DNA from: an uncultured Clostridia bacterium
GTDB lineage: Bacteria; Bacillota; Clostridia; Oscillospirales; Acutalibacteraceae
NCBI GenBank assembly: GCA_904399395.1
Contig: CAJFPJ010000068.1
Coordinates: 29,366 to 93,365, forward strand
DNA length: 64,000 nt
Direction: 5' to 3'
This document shows positions 25,395 to 34,987 of this stretch, one piece after another (the first letter of the stretch is position 1; each line of letters starts with the position of its first letter). The notes under the pieces are model-generated. The model did no database searches. It had not been told where the DNA came from and saw nothing but the letters and a program-made list of their open reading frames with translations. Both the position numbers and the translations under genes were made by a program.

Positions 25395-26558
25395 ATGCTG
25401 GTGGGGTTACTGCGGTATCTGCGGGGAAGTGTACAGTTTTCCATTGAGGGTTCGCCGGAACGGTTTTATAACCAGTGTGCAAAGCAGGGAATACCCCTTT
25501 GGGGGATGTGCGCGGGCAGTGAGCATACGGCTTTTGCAATCGCATCTCAATATGCTCGCCTGCGGTTGTGTGCAAGGAGATCCGGCTGTCGGCTCCACTT
25601 ACAAAAAAAGCTGGGGTTGCCCTTTCGGATATCCTTTATGCGTAAACGCAAGGGTATACCGGCGGGGATCCTTCTCACGGTGTGCCTGGTGTTGTTTCTT
25701 TCCTCCAGGGTTTGGAGCATCGAGGTCAGCGGCTGTAAAGAGATCCGGGAGGAGGATTTCAGAACCGCTTGTCAGGAGGCGGGCCTCAGCCTGGGCATGG
25801 CGAAGTCCGAATTGGATCCCCATAAAATGCAACAGCGGTTGATGCAGAGATTTCCAGAAATCTCCTGGCTTACTGTAAATACCAGTGGGAGCACTGTTCA
25901 TATCCAGCTGACGGAAGGCGTTGAAAAGCCGGAGATGACGGATACAGAACATGTGGGGAATATGAAAGCAGCCGTGGCTGGGCAGGTGCTTCGCATAGAA
26001 GTGTTTTCGGGTAAAGCAGCGGTTTCGGTAGGGGAGGCAGTGGCCCCCGGCCAGCTTCTTATCAGCGGAACGGTGGAGAACGGCGCTTCTCCGGCCGTTC
26101 GTGCGGATGGAAGAATCATTGCAAAGACTACCCGCACGTTTTCAACCAAAGTTCCTCTTGTAGAGGAAACGAAAGCGTATACAGGGGAAACTTTGGTCAG
26201 AAGGAGCCTGAATATATTCGGGGTGCCTTTGCCCATGAGCCTTACCACAGCGCCCATGAAGGGAAACTGGGAGCGATCCGGCTCCGTAACCATCCTGAAG
26301 GCCAACGGCAGCAGGCTTCCCGTATACTGGACGGAAGAAATTTGGAAGCAGGTGGAAAAAGGGCAGAGAGAGAGGAGCCGGGAGGAAGCTGAAGAGCTGG
26401 CCAGAAAAGAAATCGAAAAGCAGGAAAAAGAGCTCAGCGAACTGAAAATCCTGGAACAGGAAGAACAGTTTGAGATCCGGGAGCAGACTCTTTATTGCAC
26501 TGTAACCATAATATGCGAAGAAAATATAGCAATACAGTCGGAAATTCTCATAAAATAA
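25395..26558 (+). CDS. yqfD: Sporulation protein YqfD
   Basis: A 387-residue membrane protein of the YqfD family (PF06898). The N terminus LVGLLRYLRGSVQFSIEG and a central membrane helix near residues 92-110 are characteristic. The C-terminal half is extracytoplasmic beta structure followed by a highly charged helix with repeats of Glu and Lys near 310-360. YqfD is required for efficient sporulation in B. subtilis. It follows yqfC directly, and the phoH operon has its own promoter downstream. Confidence 0.92.
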   Translation: MLVGLLRYLRGSVQFSIEGSPERFYNQCAKQGIPLWGMCAGSEHTAFAIASQYARLRLCARRSGCRLHLQKKLGLPFRISFMRKRKGIPAGILLTVCLVLFLSSRVWSIEVSGCKEIREEDFRTACQEAGLSLGMAKSELDPHKMQQRLMQRFPEISWLTVNTSGSTVHIQLTEGVEKPEMTDTEHVGNMKAAVAGQVLRIEVFSGKAAVSVGEAVAPGQLLISGTVENGASPAVRADGRIIAKTTRTFSTKVPLVEETKAYTGETLVRRSLNIFGVPLPMSLTTAPMKGNWERSGSVTILKANGSRLPVYWTEEIWKQVEKGQRERSREEAEELARKEIEKQEKELSELKILEQEEQFEIREQTLYCTVTIICEENIAIQSEILIK

Positions 26559-26594
26559 CCAAATAATTTCATGATAATTTTTAAACAGGAACGG

Positions 26595-26623
26595 GTGACG
26601 GAGCAGTGAAAATATGCTATAAT
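26595..26623 (+). promoter_or_regulatory. Promoter GTGACG-17-TATAAT for the phoH operon
   Basis: A perfect TATAAT at 26618-26623 is 17 bases from a weak -35 GTGACG at 26595-26600. The leader of about 180 bases contains a perfect 9-bp hairpin CTGCAGAAA / TTTCTGCAG at 26742-26764. Confidence 0.5.
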
Positions 26624-26809
26624 CTATCATAACAAATTATAAACAACATGAATAATAGTTTTTACCGTTTCTGGATATCCTGTACAAAAAAGGAAGACTG
26701 TAGTATTTGTGATTTTCGTATCCTGAAATCGCATAAAAGGGCTGCAGAAAGCCAATTTCTGCAGGTGGCTTATAGAGAAGAATGTTTGAAATAGGGAGAT
26801 TGCTGTGGA

Positions 26810-27766
26810 ATGACTGAAAAGAAAGTGGATTTTGACCGTATGGAGCAGGCGGTGGCACTGTTTGGAAGTTTTGATGAAAATGTGAAGTTGATATCGAAGA
26901 CATATAATGTGGCTATTACCAGCCGGGGCGGGGAGATCCGCATCGCAGGGGAGCCGGAGGAAGTGGATAAGGCCTCTCGTGTTATCGAAAGCCTTTTGCA
27001 GATGATCAACAGAGGAGAAGCTCTCAATGAGCAAAACATACGATACTGCATGGCTTTGGTGGAGGAAGGTGCTGAGGAAAAGCTGCCGGCCCTTTCTGGG
27101 GATTGCATCTGCATTACCAGCCGGGGAAAGCCCGTTAAGCCTAAGACTCTTGGCCAGAAACGTTACTGCACTGCCATTAAAGAGCATACTATTACCATCG
27201 GGGTGGGCCCCGCAGGAACGGGAAAGACCTATCTGGCTGTAGCGTTGGCGGTTTCAGCCTTCCGGGCCCAGCAGGTAAACAGAATCATCCTCACACGGCC
27301 CGCTGTGGAAGCGGGAGAAAAGCTGGGCTTTCTGCCCGGGGATCTGCAGCAGAAGGTGGATCCGTATTTGCGGCCACTTTATGATGCACTCTTTGATATG
27401 CTGGGTGCAGAGACCTATCAGAAATATGTGGAAAAGGGGAATATAGAGGTAGCGCCCCTTGCATATATGCGCGGCCGCACTTTAGACGACAGCTTTATCA
27501 TTCTGGATGAGGCTCAGAATACGACCCAAGAGCAGATGAAAATGTTTCTGACCCGTCTGGGATTTAACTCCAAAATGGTCATCACAGGGGATATTACCCA
27601 GATTGACCTGCCGGATGGACGTCGTTCCGGTTTAAAAGAGGTCATGCATATTCTCAAAGGGATTGATGACATAGCGCAGGTCCGTTTTGATGAGAAGGAT
27701 GTGGTCCGCCACCGTTTGGTGCAGGATATTATCAAGGCGTATGCAAAAGCAGAGCTCAGGCGTTGA
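26810..27766 (+). CDS. phoH: PhoH family ATPase
   Basis: A 318-residue P-loop ATPase of the PhoH/YbeZ type. An N-terminal KH-like region with VAITSRGGEIRIAGEPEEV precedes the ATPase core. GPAGTGKTYLA is Walker A near residue 130, and FIILDEAQNTT is Walker B near 230. PhoH-type proteins are predicted RNA helicases working with YbeY on rRNA. The gene order phoH-ybeY-dgkA-era here is the standard one in Firmicutes and supports the call. Confidence 0.93.
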   Translation: MTEKKVDFDRMEQAVALFGSFDENVKLISKTYNVAITSRGGEIRIAGEPEEVDKASRVIESLLQMINRGEALNEQNIRYCMALVEEGAEEKLPALSGDCICITSRGKPVKPKTLGQKRYCTAIKEHTITIGVGPAGTGKTYLAVALAVSAFRAQQVNRIILTRPAVEAGEKLGFLPGDLQQKVDPYLRPLYDALFDMLGAETYQKYVEKGNIEVAPLAYMRGRTLDDSFIILDEAQNTTQEQMKMFLTRLGFNSKMVITGDITQIDLPDGRRSGLKEVMHILKGIDDIAQVRFDEKDVVRHRLVQDIIKAYAKAELRR

Positions 27767-27877
27767 CCCCTGTTTTCTTAAATGCAAAGAAACAGCTGAA
27801 ATATGGAACCAGAAAAGCGGCAGAAGAGCCGGAATAAAACAGCCGTAGATAGACGGCGGAAAGGTATGGTACAGGGT

Positions 27878-28387
27878 ATGGAAAAAATTAGAGTTATTAT
27901 CGACAACACACAGAAAGAGGTAAAGATCCCTACCGGCATGAGGATGCTTGTGCGGCGTTGCTGCAACGCAGTGCTTCGGATGGAAAATTTTCCGTATCCG
28001 GCAGAGATCAGCGTGACCTTTGTAAACAATAAGCAGATTCATGAGCTGAACCGCCAGTATCGGGACAGAGACATGCCTACGGATGTGCTTTCCTTCCCCA
28101 TGGGGGAAAACGGGGTTTATGATGAGAACCACGATACAGGCGCCAAGATTTTGGGCGATATCGTGATTTCCATGGAAAAGGCAGTGGAACAAGCGAACCG
28201 TTATGGCCACAGCCTAGAGCGCGAGGTGGGATATCTGACGGCTCATTCCATGCTGCACCTGCTGGGGTACGATCACGAGACCTCCGCTCTCGACAAAATG
28301 CATATGCGGGAAAAGGAAGAGCGCGTTATGACTCAGCTGGGGCTGCCCGGAAGCGCTGCCAGCTATTTCATGGATGATGACGACTGA
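27878..28387 (+). CDS. ybeY: Endoribonuclease YbeY (rRNA maturation)
   Basis: A 169-residue zinc-dependent RNase for 16S rRNA 3' processing and ribosome quality control. The metal site is HSMLHLLGYDH (His-x3-His-x5-His) near residue 126. TDVLSFPMG near 67 is the other family signature. The frame is open from 27803, but the family's usual N terminus begins at this MEKIRVIIDN; the ribosome site (AAAGG) is 13 bases away, so the start is not certain. Confidence 0.92.
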   Translation: MEKIRVIIDNTQKEVKIPTGMRMLVRRCCNAVLRMENFPYPAEISVTFVNNKQIHELNRQYRDRDMPTDVLSFPMGENGVYDENHDTGAKILGDIVISMEKAVEQANRYGHSLEREVGYLTAHSMLHLLGYDHETSALDKMHMREKEERVMTQLGLPGSAASYFMDDDD

Positions 28388-28443
28388 TTCAAATACGTTT
28401 TTTCGCAGCGTATATCGTGTATAGGATCGGTAAAAGGAGCGCT

Positions 28444-28926
28444 ATGGGCATCGGACGTTTTATAAAAGGATTTGGCTATGCCTTTTCGGGAATTGTGCGC
28501 TGTATCTGTGAGGAGCGCAACATGCGTATTCATACGGTAGCAGTGTTCTATGTTTTACTTTTTGCGCCCTTTTTTCATTTTTCGGCAGTGGAATGGGCTG
28601 TTCTATTTCTTACAATGGCGCTGGTCCTGGCAGCTGAGTGTGTGAATACGGCTCTTGAAAGGCTCTGCGACCGGGTGGGGAAAGAGTTCAGCCCTCTTAT
28701 TAAAGCTGCGAAGGATATCGCGGCCGGAGCAGTCTTGATCTGTGCTGTGGCAGCTGTCTGTGTGGCAGTGTGCCTATTTTGGCGGCCAGAGATTTTTCCG
28801 GAAATAGCAGCATGGTTCTCAGAGCGGCCTTTATCCATTTTGGCATTGGCTCTTTCGGTTGTGTGCCTGTTCCTTTACTGCTTTTTGGGAATTCCGGTCC
28901 CACATAGGAGGGAGGACAAACACTGA
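28444..28926 (+). CDS. dgkA: Diacylglycerol/undecaprenol kinase
   Basis: A 160-residue integral membrane kinase of the DagK_prokar family, which in Firmicutes phosphorylates undecaprenol. The conserved catalytic segment AAECVNTALERLCDRVG has the E-x2-N-T-A-x-E-x3-D pattern, and AKDIAAGAVL follows. About three family helices are followed by a fourth hydrophobic segment near residues 128-148, extending it beyond the usual 120-130 residues; PAP2-like remnants in this position occur in some homologues. AAAGGAG is placed six bases before the ATG. Confidence 0.9.
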   Translation: MGIGRFIKGFGYAFSGIVRCICEERNMRIHTVAVFYVLLFAPFFHFSAVEWAVLFLTMALVLAAECVNTALERLCDRVGKEFSPLIKAAKDIAAGAVLICAVAAVCVAVCLFWRPEIFPEIAAWFSERPLSILALALSVVCLFLYCFLGIPVPHRREDKH

Positions 28927-29132
28927 ACGTGCCTTAGTAGCTCAATTTGGTGTAAGACCATATAAAAAAGCCCCGGAAAGATTCCTGAGAACTTTGCTGT
29001 GCTCGGGAAAATACTGTTGCCCTCTTTCTGAAAAGCTGGATACTAGCGTTGCGTATACATTTGTAGAAAAGCCGCTGCTGACCGGCAAACCTTTACAAGA
29101 GGTGGAGGGCAGGAAAGACTGAGGAAATAGAT

Positions 29133-30062
29133 TTGGAAACATATGATATGCAAAAGGGCAGGACGGCTTTCATCGCCATCGTTGGGAGACCCAATGTGGG
29201 AAAATCTTCCCTTCTGAACCGAATGTTGGGTCAGAAAGTGGCAATTGTAAGCCGCAAGCCTCAGACCACACGCACCAGGATCATGGGTGTTCTTACAGAA
29301 GGCGAGGATCAACTGGTTTTTATTGATACGCCGGGCCTTCATCAGCCTAAAAGCCGGCTGGGGGAATATATGGTTCGCTCGGTAACAGAATCTGTGGCGG
29401 GGGTAGATGCCTGCCTACTGGTGGTAGAGGCAGGCAGGCCCATATCCCACGCTGACCAGGAATTGATCGAACGGTTTAAGGGAATGTCCCTTCCGGCGGT
29501 GCTGGCTATAAATAAAATTGATCTTTTAGAGGATAAATCCCAGCTTATGGCCCAGATGGCTGCATTTTCAAAGCTGTATGATTTTGAGGCGGTGGTTCCT
29601 GTATCTGCGGAAGATGGAAATGGTGTGAAGGAAGGGCTACTTCCGGAACTGAAAAAGCTCTGCCAGCCCGGCGGACATATGTTTCCGGATGATACACTCA
29701 CTGATCAGCCCGAGAGGGTTCTGGCGGCAGAGATTATCCGGGAAAAATTGTTGCGCCTTCTGGAGGGGGAGGTTCCCCACGGCGCGGCTGTTTTTGTGGA
29801 GCGCATGCGTGAGCGGGAAGACAGCGATATCACAGATATCGACGCCACTATTTTCTGTGAACGGGAGAGCCATAAGGGTATTATTATCGGGAAGGGCGGC
29901 GCTATGCTGAAAAAAGTGGGCAGCTATGCCCGAACGGATATGGAACGTTTTTTTGGCTGCCGTGTCAACTTGAAGCTGTGGGTGAAGGTCCGAGAAGACT
30001 GGCGAAACCGGGAAGGGCTTCTGCGTAGCCTGGGATATGATAAAACAGATTTTGGAGTTTGA
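29133..30062 (+). CDS. era: GTPase Era
   Basis: A 309-residue ribosome-assembly GTPase that binds the 3' end of 16S rRNA. GRPNVGKSSLLN is G1, DTPGLH is G3 and NKID is G4. The C-terminal KH domain has IIIGKGGAMLKKVG. The start is probably the TTG, with GAGGAAA seven bases upstream; an ATG five codons later is the alternative. The 206 bases before it hold no gene, although cytidine deaminase often sits here in other Firmicutes. Confidence 0.96.
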   Translation: METYDMQKGRTAFIAIVGRPNVGKSSLLNRMLGQKVAIVSRKPQTTRTRIMGVLTEGEDQLVFIDTPGLHQPKSRLGEYMVRSVTESVAGVDACLLVVEAGRPISHADQELIERFKGMSLPAVLAINKIDLLEDKSQLMAQMAAFSKLYDFEAVVPVSAEDGNGVKEGLLPELKKLCQPGGHMFPDDTLTDQPERVLAAEIIREKLLRLLEGEVPHGAAVFVERMREREDSDITDIDATIFCERESHKGIIIGKGGAMLKKVGSYARTDMERFFGCRVNLKLWVKVREDWRNREGLLRSLGYDKTDFGV

Positions 30063-30273
30063 TTCGTTTCGCGTTGTTTCAATTTTTCATGATAAATTTT
30101 AGATAGGTTTCCCAAAAGAGGGATTACAAGATTTTCCCTGACATACCTCGAATGAGGAAGGCAATACTGTTTTTTAGAAGTCGATTTCGTTTTCGTGCAT
30201 AGAATGGTAACAGAAGGTCCGGAATACGGAATGACCGCAGATGGTATTTGTCGGAAAGGGGTTGCAGGGTGTT

Positions 30274-30474
30274 ATGGATGAAAAGACGGCGTGGGATTGT
30301 TTTGCACACAGCGGGAGCGTGAAGGATTACCTGATTTACAGCCAGTGTAAATTTTCCAGCCGGGCGGCGGAATGCACAGGAGCCGCACCGGAGGTTCCCG
30401 GGGAAAAGGAGAAGCCTGATGCATATCGAAACGGACGGATTGGTAATAGGGGAACGTTCCATCGGGGAGAGTGA
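30274..30474 (+). CDS. YqzL-like small protein overlapping recO
   Basis: A 66-residue frame whose first half, MDEKTAWDCFAHSGSVKDYL, fits the tiny YqzL family pattern (W-x2-F-x2-[TS]G-S-x3-YL). In Bacillus yqzL also lies between era and recO. Here the frame continues past the family's usual length and overlaps the first 56 bases of recO in another frame. The second half looks like read-through of the recO start. An AGGGTG ribosome site is close to the ATG. Function is unknown. Confidence 0.6.
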   Translation: MDEKTAWDCFAHSGSVKDYLIYSQCKFSSRAAECTGAAPEVPGEKEKPDAYRNGRIGNRGTFHRGE

Positions 30475-31228
30475 CCGTTTGGTGACGGTTCTCACCCGAG
30501 AGGAAGGGCTTCTGCGGGCTTTTGCGCGCCAGGCCAACCGTTTTCGAAGCCAGAAGCTTTTCGGAACACAGCTCCTTTGCTATTCCCGCTTCCAAATTTA
30601 CCGCGGGCGGGATGCGTACATAATCGATGAAGCTCAGGCTCAGGAGCTCTTTTTTGACCTTCGCCGGGATATAGACCGGCTTTCCCTTGCTCAGTATTTC
30701 TGCGAGCTGGCTTCGGTGCTTGCCCCGCAGGAAGCGCCGGCTGGGGATTTTTTGCGTTTGCTGCTCAACGCTTTGCATTATCTTAGCCGGGGGAACCGGC
30801 CTCTGTTGATCCTGAAAGCAGTGGTGGAGATGCGTTCTCTTTCCCTTGCCGGCTTCATGCCGGATTTGGTGGCCTGCCGGCGGTGCGGCCGCTATGAGGG
30901 GCCGGAAATGTGGTTTTATCCCCGAGAGGGGGTTATCAGCTGCCCGGAATGCGGCAGAAGAGAGCCTCTGCATTCGCCCTACCGGGCCCTTCCACCGGGT
31001 GTGCTGATGGCGTTGCGTCACACCATCTATGCCGATTTGGAAAAGCTTTTTGGTTTTTCTCTTTCTGCCGGTGGGCAGAAGCTTTTGGCAAAAGCTTCTG
31101 AAGAGTATACGCTGAGCACTCTAGAAAGAGGCTTTAAAACCTTGGATTTTTTCCATGATGTGTATTTGGAACCAGAGGAGCCCCGAGAGCCTCAAAAACC
31201 CGAGGAGGATACTGTAAATCGTGAGTGA
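30419..31228 (+). CDS. recO: DNA repair protein RecO
   Basis: A 269-residue recombination mediator that helps load RecA on SSB-coated DNA. The N-terminal OB fold starts HIETDGLVIGERSIGESDRL. A four-cysteine zinc site is visible as CRRCG near residue 147 and CPECG near 173. AAAGGAGAAGCC precedes the ATG. The C terminus is Glu/Pro-rich and extends the usual length by about 15 residues. The order era-recO is conserved in Firmicutes. Confidence 0.93.
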   Translation: MHIETDGLVIGERSIGESDRLVTVLTREEGLLRAFARQANRFRSQKLFGTQLLCYSRFQIYRGRDAYIIDEAQAQELFFDLRRDIDRLSLAQYFCELASVLAPQEAPAGDFLRLLLNALHYLSRGNRPLLILKAVVEMRSLSLAGFMPDLVACRRCGRYEGPEMWFYPREGVISCPECGRREPLHSPYRALPPGVLMALRHTIYADLEKLFGFSLSAGGQKLLAKASEEYTLSTLERGFKTLDFFHDVYLEPEEPREPQKPEEDTVNRE

Positions 31229-31301
31229 GAGCGTCGTCTGTGCGCTGTTCCGGTGAGAACGGCAGAGCGATGAGATTTGTTATAATTTGAGGTTGTTATA
31301 T

Positions 31302-33713
31302 ATGGAATATACACGTATTGCACACACAGCACATACAGAATATGATGTCAAACGAAGCTGCCATGTTTTGGAGCTGGATAAGATCTTGAAGCTTTTGGCA
31401 GAGGAAACGGCTTGTGAGGATGCGGCTTCTCTGGCCCTTTCTTTGGAGCCTTCCTCCTCATTGATGGAAGTCAACCGTCTTTTGGCAGAAACCGGGGAGG
31501 CCCATTCTCTTATGGCCCGGTTCGGCGCCCCTTCCTTCGGCGGGCTGAAAAATATCGTCTCTACCCTCCGCAGGGCGGAAGCAGGCGGGCTGCTCACTAT
31601 GGGCGAGCTGCTGCAGGTAGCTCAGGTTCTGCGGACGATACGTGGAATTGTGGAGTGGCGTAGCCGCAGCGAAGGGGTAGGGGGCGTTTTAGACGACCGT
31701 TTCCATATGCTGATGCCTAATAAATATTTGGAAGAGCGGATTTTTTCCTCCATTCTTTCTGAGGAGGAAATGGCGGATAATGCTTCGCCGGAGCTTGCTT
31801 CCATCCGCAGAAAGATTCGCGGTGCTTCCCTTCGGGCCAGAGAGCAGCTGGATAAGATGATCCGTTCCCCCTATTATCAGAAGTATCTGCAGGATCCTAT
31901 TGTGACCATGCGTTCCGGCCGTTTTGTTGTGCCCGTAAAGGCAGAATGCCGTGGGGAAGTCCCCGGCCTTGTGCACGATACTTCATCCAGCGGCGCCACA
32001 GTGTTTGTGGAGCCCTTGGCAGTAGTAGAGGCCAACAACGAGATCCGGGTGCTGCTTTCCAGGGAAAAGGCGGAAATTGACCGCATACTGGCGGAGCTTT
32101 CCGGGGAAGCGGGCAGCTTTGCCAGCGCCGTTATCAGCAGCTACACTATGGCTGTGCAGCTGAACTTGATTTTTGCCAAGGCTAATCTGGGATATAAAAT
32201 GAAGGCTACTATTCCCCTTGTGAACGATGAGGGGATCATAGATCTGAAAAAGGCAAGGCACCCCTTGATATCCAAGGATGCTGTGGTCCCCACTAATATT
32301 GAGCTGGGAGCCCGTTTCGATACTCTGGTGATCACCGGTCCCAATACCGGCGGCAAGACGGTCTCTCTGAAGACTATCGGCCTGATGTGCCTGATGGCTA
32401 TGTGCGGTCTGATGCTGCCTGTGGCGGACGAAAGCCGTGTTTCCGTCTTTGATACGGTTCTGGCTGATATAGGGGACGAGCAGAGCATCGAGCAGTCCCT
32501 TTCCACCTTTTCCGCCCATATGACGAATATCATTGGTATTGTGGGGAAAGCGGACGAAAAAAGCCTTGTGCTTCTGGATGAACTGGGCGCGGGCACCGAT
32601 CCGGTGGAAGGTGCGGCTCTGGCCACGGCCCTTTTGGAGGCCTTGCGCCTGCAGGGGTGCCGCATAGCGGCCACCACCCATTATGCGGAACTAAAAGCCT
32701 ACGCTTTACAGACCCCTGGCGTGGAAAATGCTTGCTGTGAGTTTGATGTTGCCACCCTGCGGCCCACATACAGGCTGCTGATCGGTGTTCCCGGCCGTTC
32801 CAACGCTTTTGCCATCTGTCTCCGTCTTGGTATGGAGGATCGCATCGTGGAGCGGGCCAAAGAATTTGTTTCCAGCGAAAATACTCGGTTTGAAGACGTG
32901 GTGGAGCAGCTGGAAAGCAATCGTCAGGCTCTGGAGCAGGAGCGCGCAGAAGCCAGAGAAGCTCTTCGAAAGGCTCAGGAAGCCCTGAAGGAGGCAGAGG
33001 AAAAGCGAGAAAAGCTGGAGGCTGGTGCTGAGCGGGAGATGGAAGAAGCCCGCCGCAGGGCCTCTGAGCTTGTAGCCAGGACGAGAGGGCAGATTGACGC
33101 CCTGATGAACGAAATGGAGGAGGCCCGCCGCCAGCAGAATAAACTTCTTTCAGCGGAGCAGAAGGCTCGGATCAAAGGTGGGCTTCGCCGTCTGGAAGAT
33201 GCGGCGGATCCCGTCCGGGAACGATCCGAAGAGGAATATGAACTCCCTCGCCCCTTGAAGCCGGGGGACAGCGTCCTCATTTATGATATCGATAAAAAGG
33301 CCACTGTGCTGGAGGTGCCGGAAAAGGGGCCTGTCCTGGTGCAGGCGGGCATTTTGCGCACAAGAGTGCCGGTTAAGAATCTGCGCCTTTTGAAGCAGGA
33401 AAAGGTGAAGGCTCCCAAAGGGAGGAATATTCCCCGTTCCAGTGGAAGCACGGGGCTTCGCTCAACCAGGGCTTCCATGGAGTTGGATCTCCGTGGTCAG
33501 ACTACCGACGAAGCTCTTCTGAATGTGGATCGCTTTATCGATAGTGCCCTTATGGCAGGGCTTCATCAGGTGACGATCATCCATGGAAAAGGGACGGGAG
33601 CACTTCGTGCGGCCGTGCAGGCCCATCTAAAGAACCATCCTTCTGTGAAAAATTACAGACTGGGGGTTTTCGGAGAAGGCGAAAACGGCGTTACTATTGC
33701 AGAGCTGAAATAA
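31302..33713 (+). CDS. mutS2: Endonuclease MutS2
   Basis: An 803-residue MutS-family ATPase that acts on branched DNA or collided ribosomes rather than mismatches. Walker A GPNTGGKTVSL lies near residue 335 and LVLLDELGAGTDPVEG is Walker B. A long Glu/Arg/Ala coiled coil follows around 520-620. The C-terminal Smr nuclease domain has LDLRGQTTDEA and HGKGTGALR. GAGGTTG before ATG 31302 supports this start over the TTG at 31287. A terminator follows directly. Confidence 0.95.
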   Translation: MEYTRIAHTAHTEYDVKRSCHVLELDKILKLLAEETACEDAASLALSLEPSSSLMEVNRLLAETGEAHSLMARFGAPSFGGLKNIVSTLRRAEAGGLLTMGELLQVAQVLRTIRGIVEWRSRSEGVGGVLDDRFHMLMPNKYLEERIFSSILSEEEMADNASPELASIRRKIRGASLRAREQLDKMIRSPYYQKYLQDPIVTMRSGRFVVPVKAECRGEVPGLVHDTSSSGATVFVEPLAVVEANNEIRVLLSREKAEIDRILAELSGEAGSFASAVISSYTMAVQLNLIFAKANLGYKMKATIPLVNDEGIIDLKKARHPLISKDAVVPTNIELGARFDTLVITGPNTGGKTVSLKTIGLMCLMAMCGLMLPVADESRVSVFDTVLADIGDEQSIEQSLSTFSAHMTNIIGIVGKADEKSLVLLDELGAGTDPVEGAALATALLEALRLQGCRIAATTHYAELKAYALQTPGVENACCEFDVATLRPTYRLLIGVPGRSNAFAICLRLGMEDRIVERAKEFVSSENTRFEDVVEQLESNRQALEQERAEAREALRKAQEALKEAEEKREKLEAGAEREMEEARRRASELVARTRGQIDALMNEMEEARRQQNKLLSAEQKARIKGGLRRLEDAADPVRERSEEEYELPRPLKPGDSVLIYDIDKKATVLEVPEKGPVLVQAGILRTRVPVKNLRLLKQEKVKAPKGRNIPRSSGSTGLRSTRASMELDLRGQTTDEALLNVDRFIDSALMAGLHQVTIIHGKGTGALRAAVQAHLKNHPSVKNYRLGVFGEGENGVTIAELK

Positions 33714-33768
33714 AAATTCGTAATATGATGAATCTTTTGCTGTTTTGTGCAGCGCTAGAGATACAACG

Positions 33769-33814
33769 GCCCCGGGATATATGCAGTCGAGCACAGATCC
33801 TGGGGCGTTTTTTT
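33769..33814 (+). terminator. Terminator after mutS2
   Basis: A ten-bp stem GCCCCGGGAT (33769-33778) / ATCCTGGGGC (33797-33806) with one G-T pair is followed by a run of seven Ts. Confidence 0.8.
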
Positions 33815-33837
33815 AAACAGAATGGGGAGGAATTTGT

Positions 33838-34986
33838 ATGGGAGGAACGTTGCCTGTAAGGGATTCCACGGAAGATATAAGACTCCGGGAACTCTGCCGG
33901 GACATTTTTGAATGGGGAAGGGAACGGAACTTCAGCGGTGTTATGTTGGTAAAGCGCGGAGGAGCAGAAGTGTTTTCCGATGCGTGCGGTTTTGCCCACA
34001 GGGGGTTTCGTATTCCGAACCGCATGGATATCCGGTTTGATACGGCATCCATAACAAAAGTTTTTACAGCGGCAGTCGTTCTGCAGGCTGTAGAGAACGG
34101 CCTGTTCGGACTGCGGGACAGAATCACGGATCTGGTGGATCTGCGTGGGACTGGGATTCCGGCGGATGTGGAAATCTTCCATCTGCTGACACACACCTCA
34201 GGAATCGCCGATGACGCCGACGAAGAGGCGGGGGAAAGCTACAGCGATCTATTTCGGGAATCTCCCAATTACGCCATCCGGGAATGCAGGGATTTCCTGA
34301 AAAACTTTGCATATAAGGAGCCGATTTTCCCAGCCGGGACAAATGTCCGGTATAATAACTGCGCTTTTGTGCTGTTGGGATTAGCTATAGAGAATACCTC
34401 AGGCATCCCGTACCGCCGATATGCAGAAGAGCATGTGTTTCGCCCAGCGGGAATGTTGGATACGGAATTCTGCTCTATGGATGGAATTCATGAAAATGTG
34501 GCCGAGGGCTATCCCACCGTTTTCCACAAAGCTGCGGACGGATGTGAAAAAGCTGTCGGCTATAAAAAGAATATCTATTCCTATCCCCCGATCGGCACAC
34601 CGGACGGCGGCGCATATACCACAGCGGAGGATTTGAACCGTTTTCTTTCGGCTGTGCGGGAGGGGAGGCTCTTTTCCCAGAAAACAGTTGAGCAATTTCT
34701 GCAGCCGCAGATCCCCTTTTCCAGACCTTATAGCCATACGGATGTGCCTGGAGCCCTTTGGAAAACGGGCTATGCGTTTGAATTTCTTCAGGTGGACGGC
34801 GAAACCTTTGTTATGTATAAGGATGGCATCAACGACGGCGTGGCGGGAATATTTGCTTTTTATCCTTTTGTGGACATGACTCTGACCATCCTGGCAAATC
34901 AGGATTGCAACGTATGGGAAATGCAGCGGAAGTTCCAGAGCTATTTGTTTGAAAGGTTTTGGAAACAGGAAAGAGAGGAACCGTAA
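33838..34986 (+). CDS. Serine hydrolase of the class C beta-lactamase/PBP4* family
   Basis: A 382-residue protein of the beta-lactamase fold. The S-x-x-K motif is SITK near residue 73, the Y-x-N motif is YNN near 171, and an LLTHTSGIADDA segment is typical of family S12 esterases and peptidases. The third motif is unclear (KDG near 324). There is no signal peptide, so it is probably cytosolic and not a resistance enzyme. GGGGAGG precedes the ATG. The NUDIX gene begins one base after its stop codon, so the two form an operon. Confidence 0.88.
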   Translation: MGGTLPVRDSTEDIRLRELCRDIFEWGRERNFSGVMLVKRGGAEVFSDACGFAHRGFRIPNRMDIRFDTASITKVFTAAVVLQAVENGLFGLRDRITDLVDLRGTGIPADVEIFHLLTHTSGIADDADEEAGESYSDLFRESPNYAIRECRDFLKNFAYKEPIFPAGTNVRYNNCAFVLLGLAIENTSGIPYRRYAEEHVFRPAGMLDTEFCSMDGIHENVAEGYPTVFHKAADGCEKAVGYKKNIYSYPPIGTPDGGAYTTAEDLNRFLSAVREGRLFSQKTVEQFLQPQIPFSRPYSHTDVPGALWKTGYAFEFLQVDGETFVMYKDGINDGVAGIFAFYPFVDMTLTILANQDCNVWEMQRKFQSYLFERFWKQEREEP

Positions 34987-34987
34987 A

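Noticed and set aside
28927..29132. Remnant of cytidine deaminase between dgkA and era
   Set aside because: No frame in this interval shows the deaminase zinc motifs.
33838..34986. Beta-lactamase resistance gene
   Set aside because: There is no signal peptide and the third active-site motif is not typical; the family is mostly esterases and peptidases.
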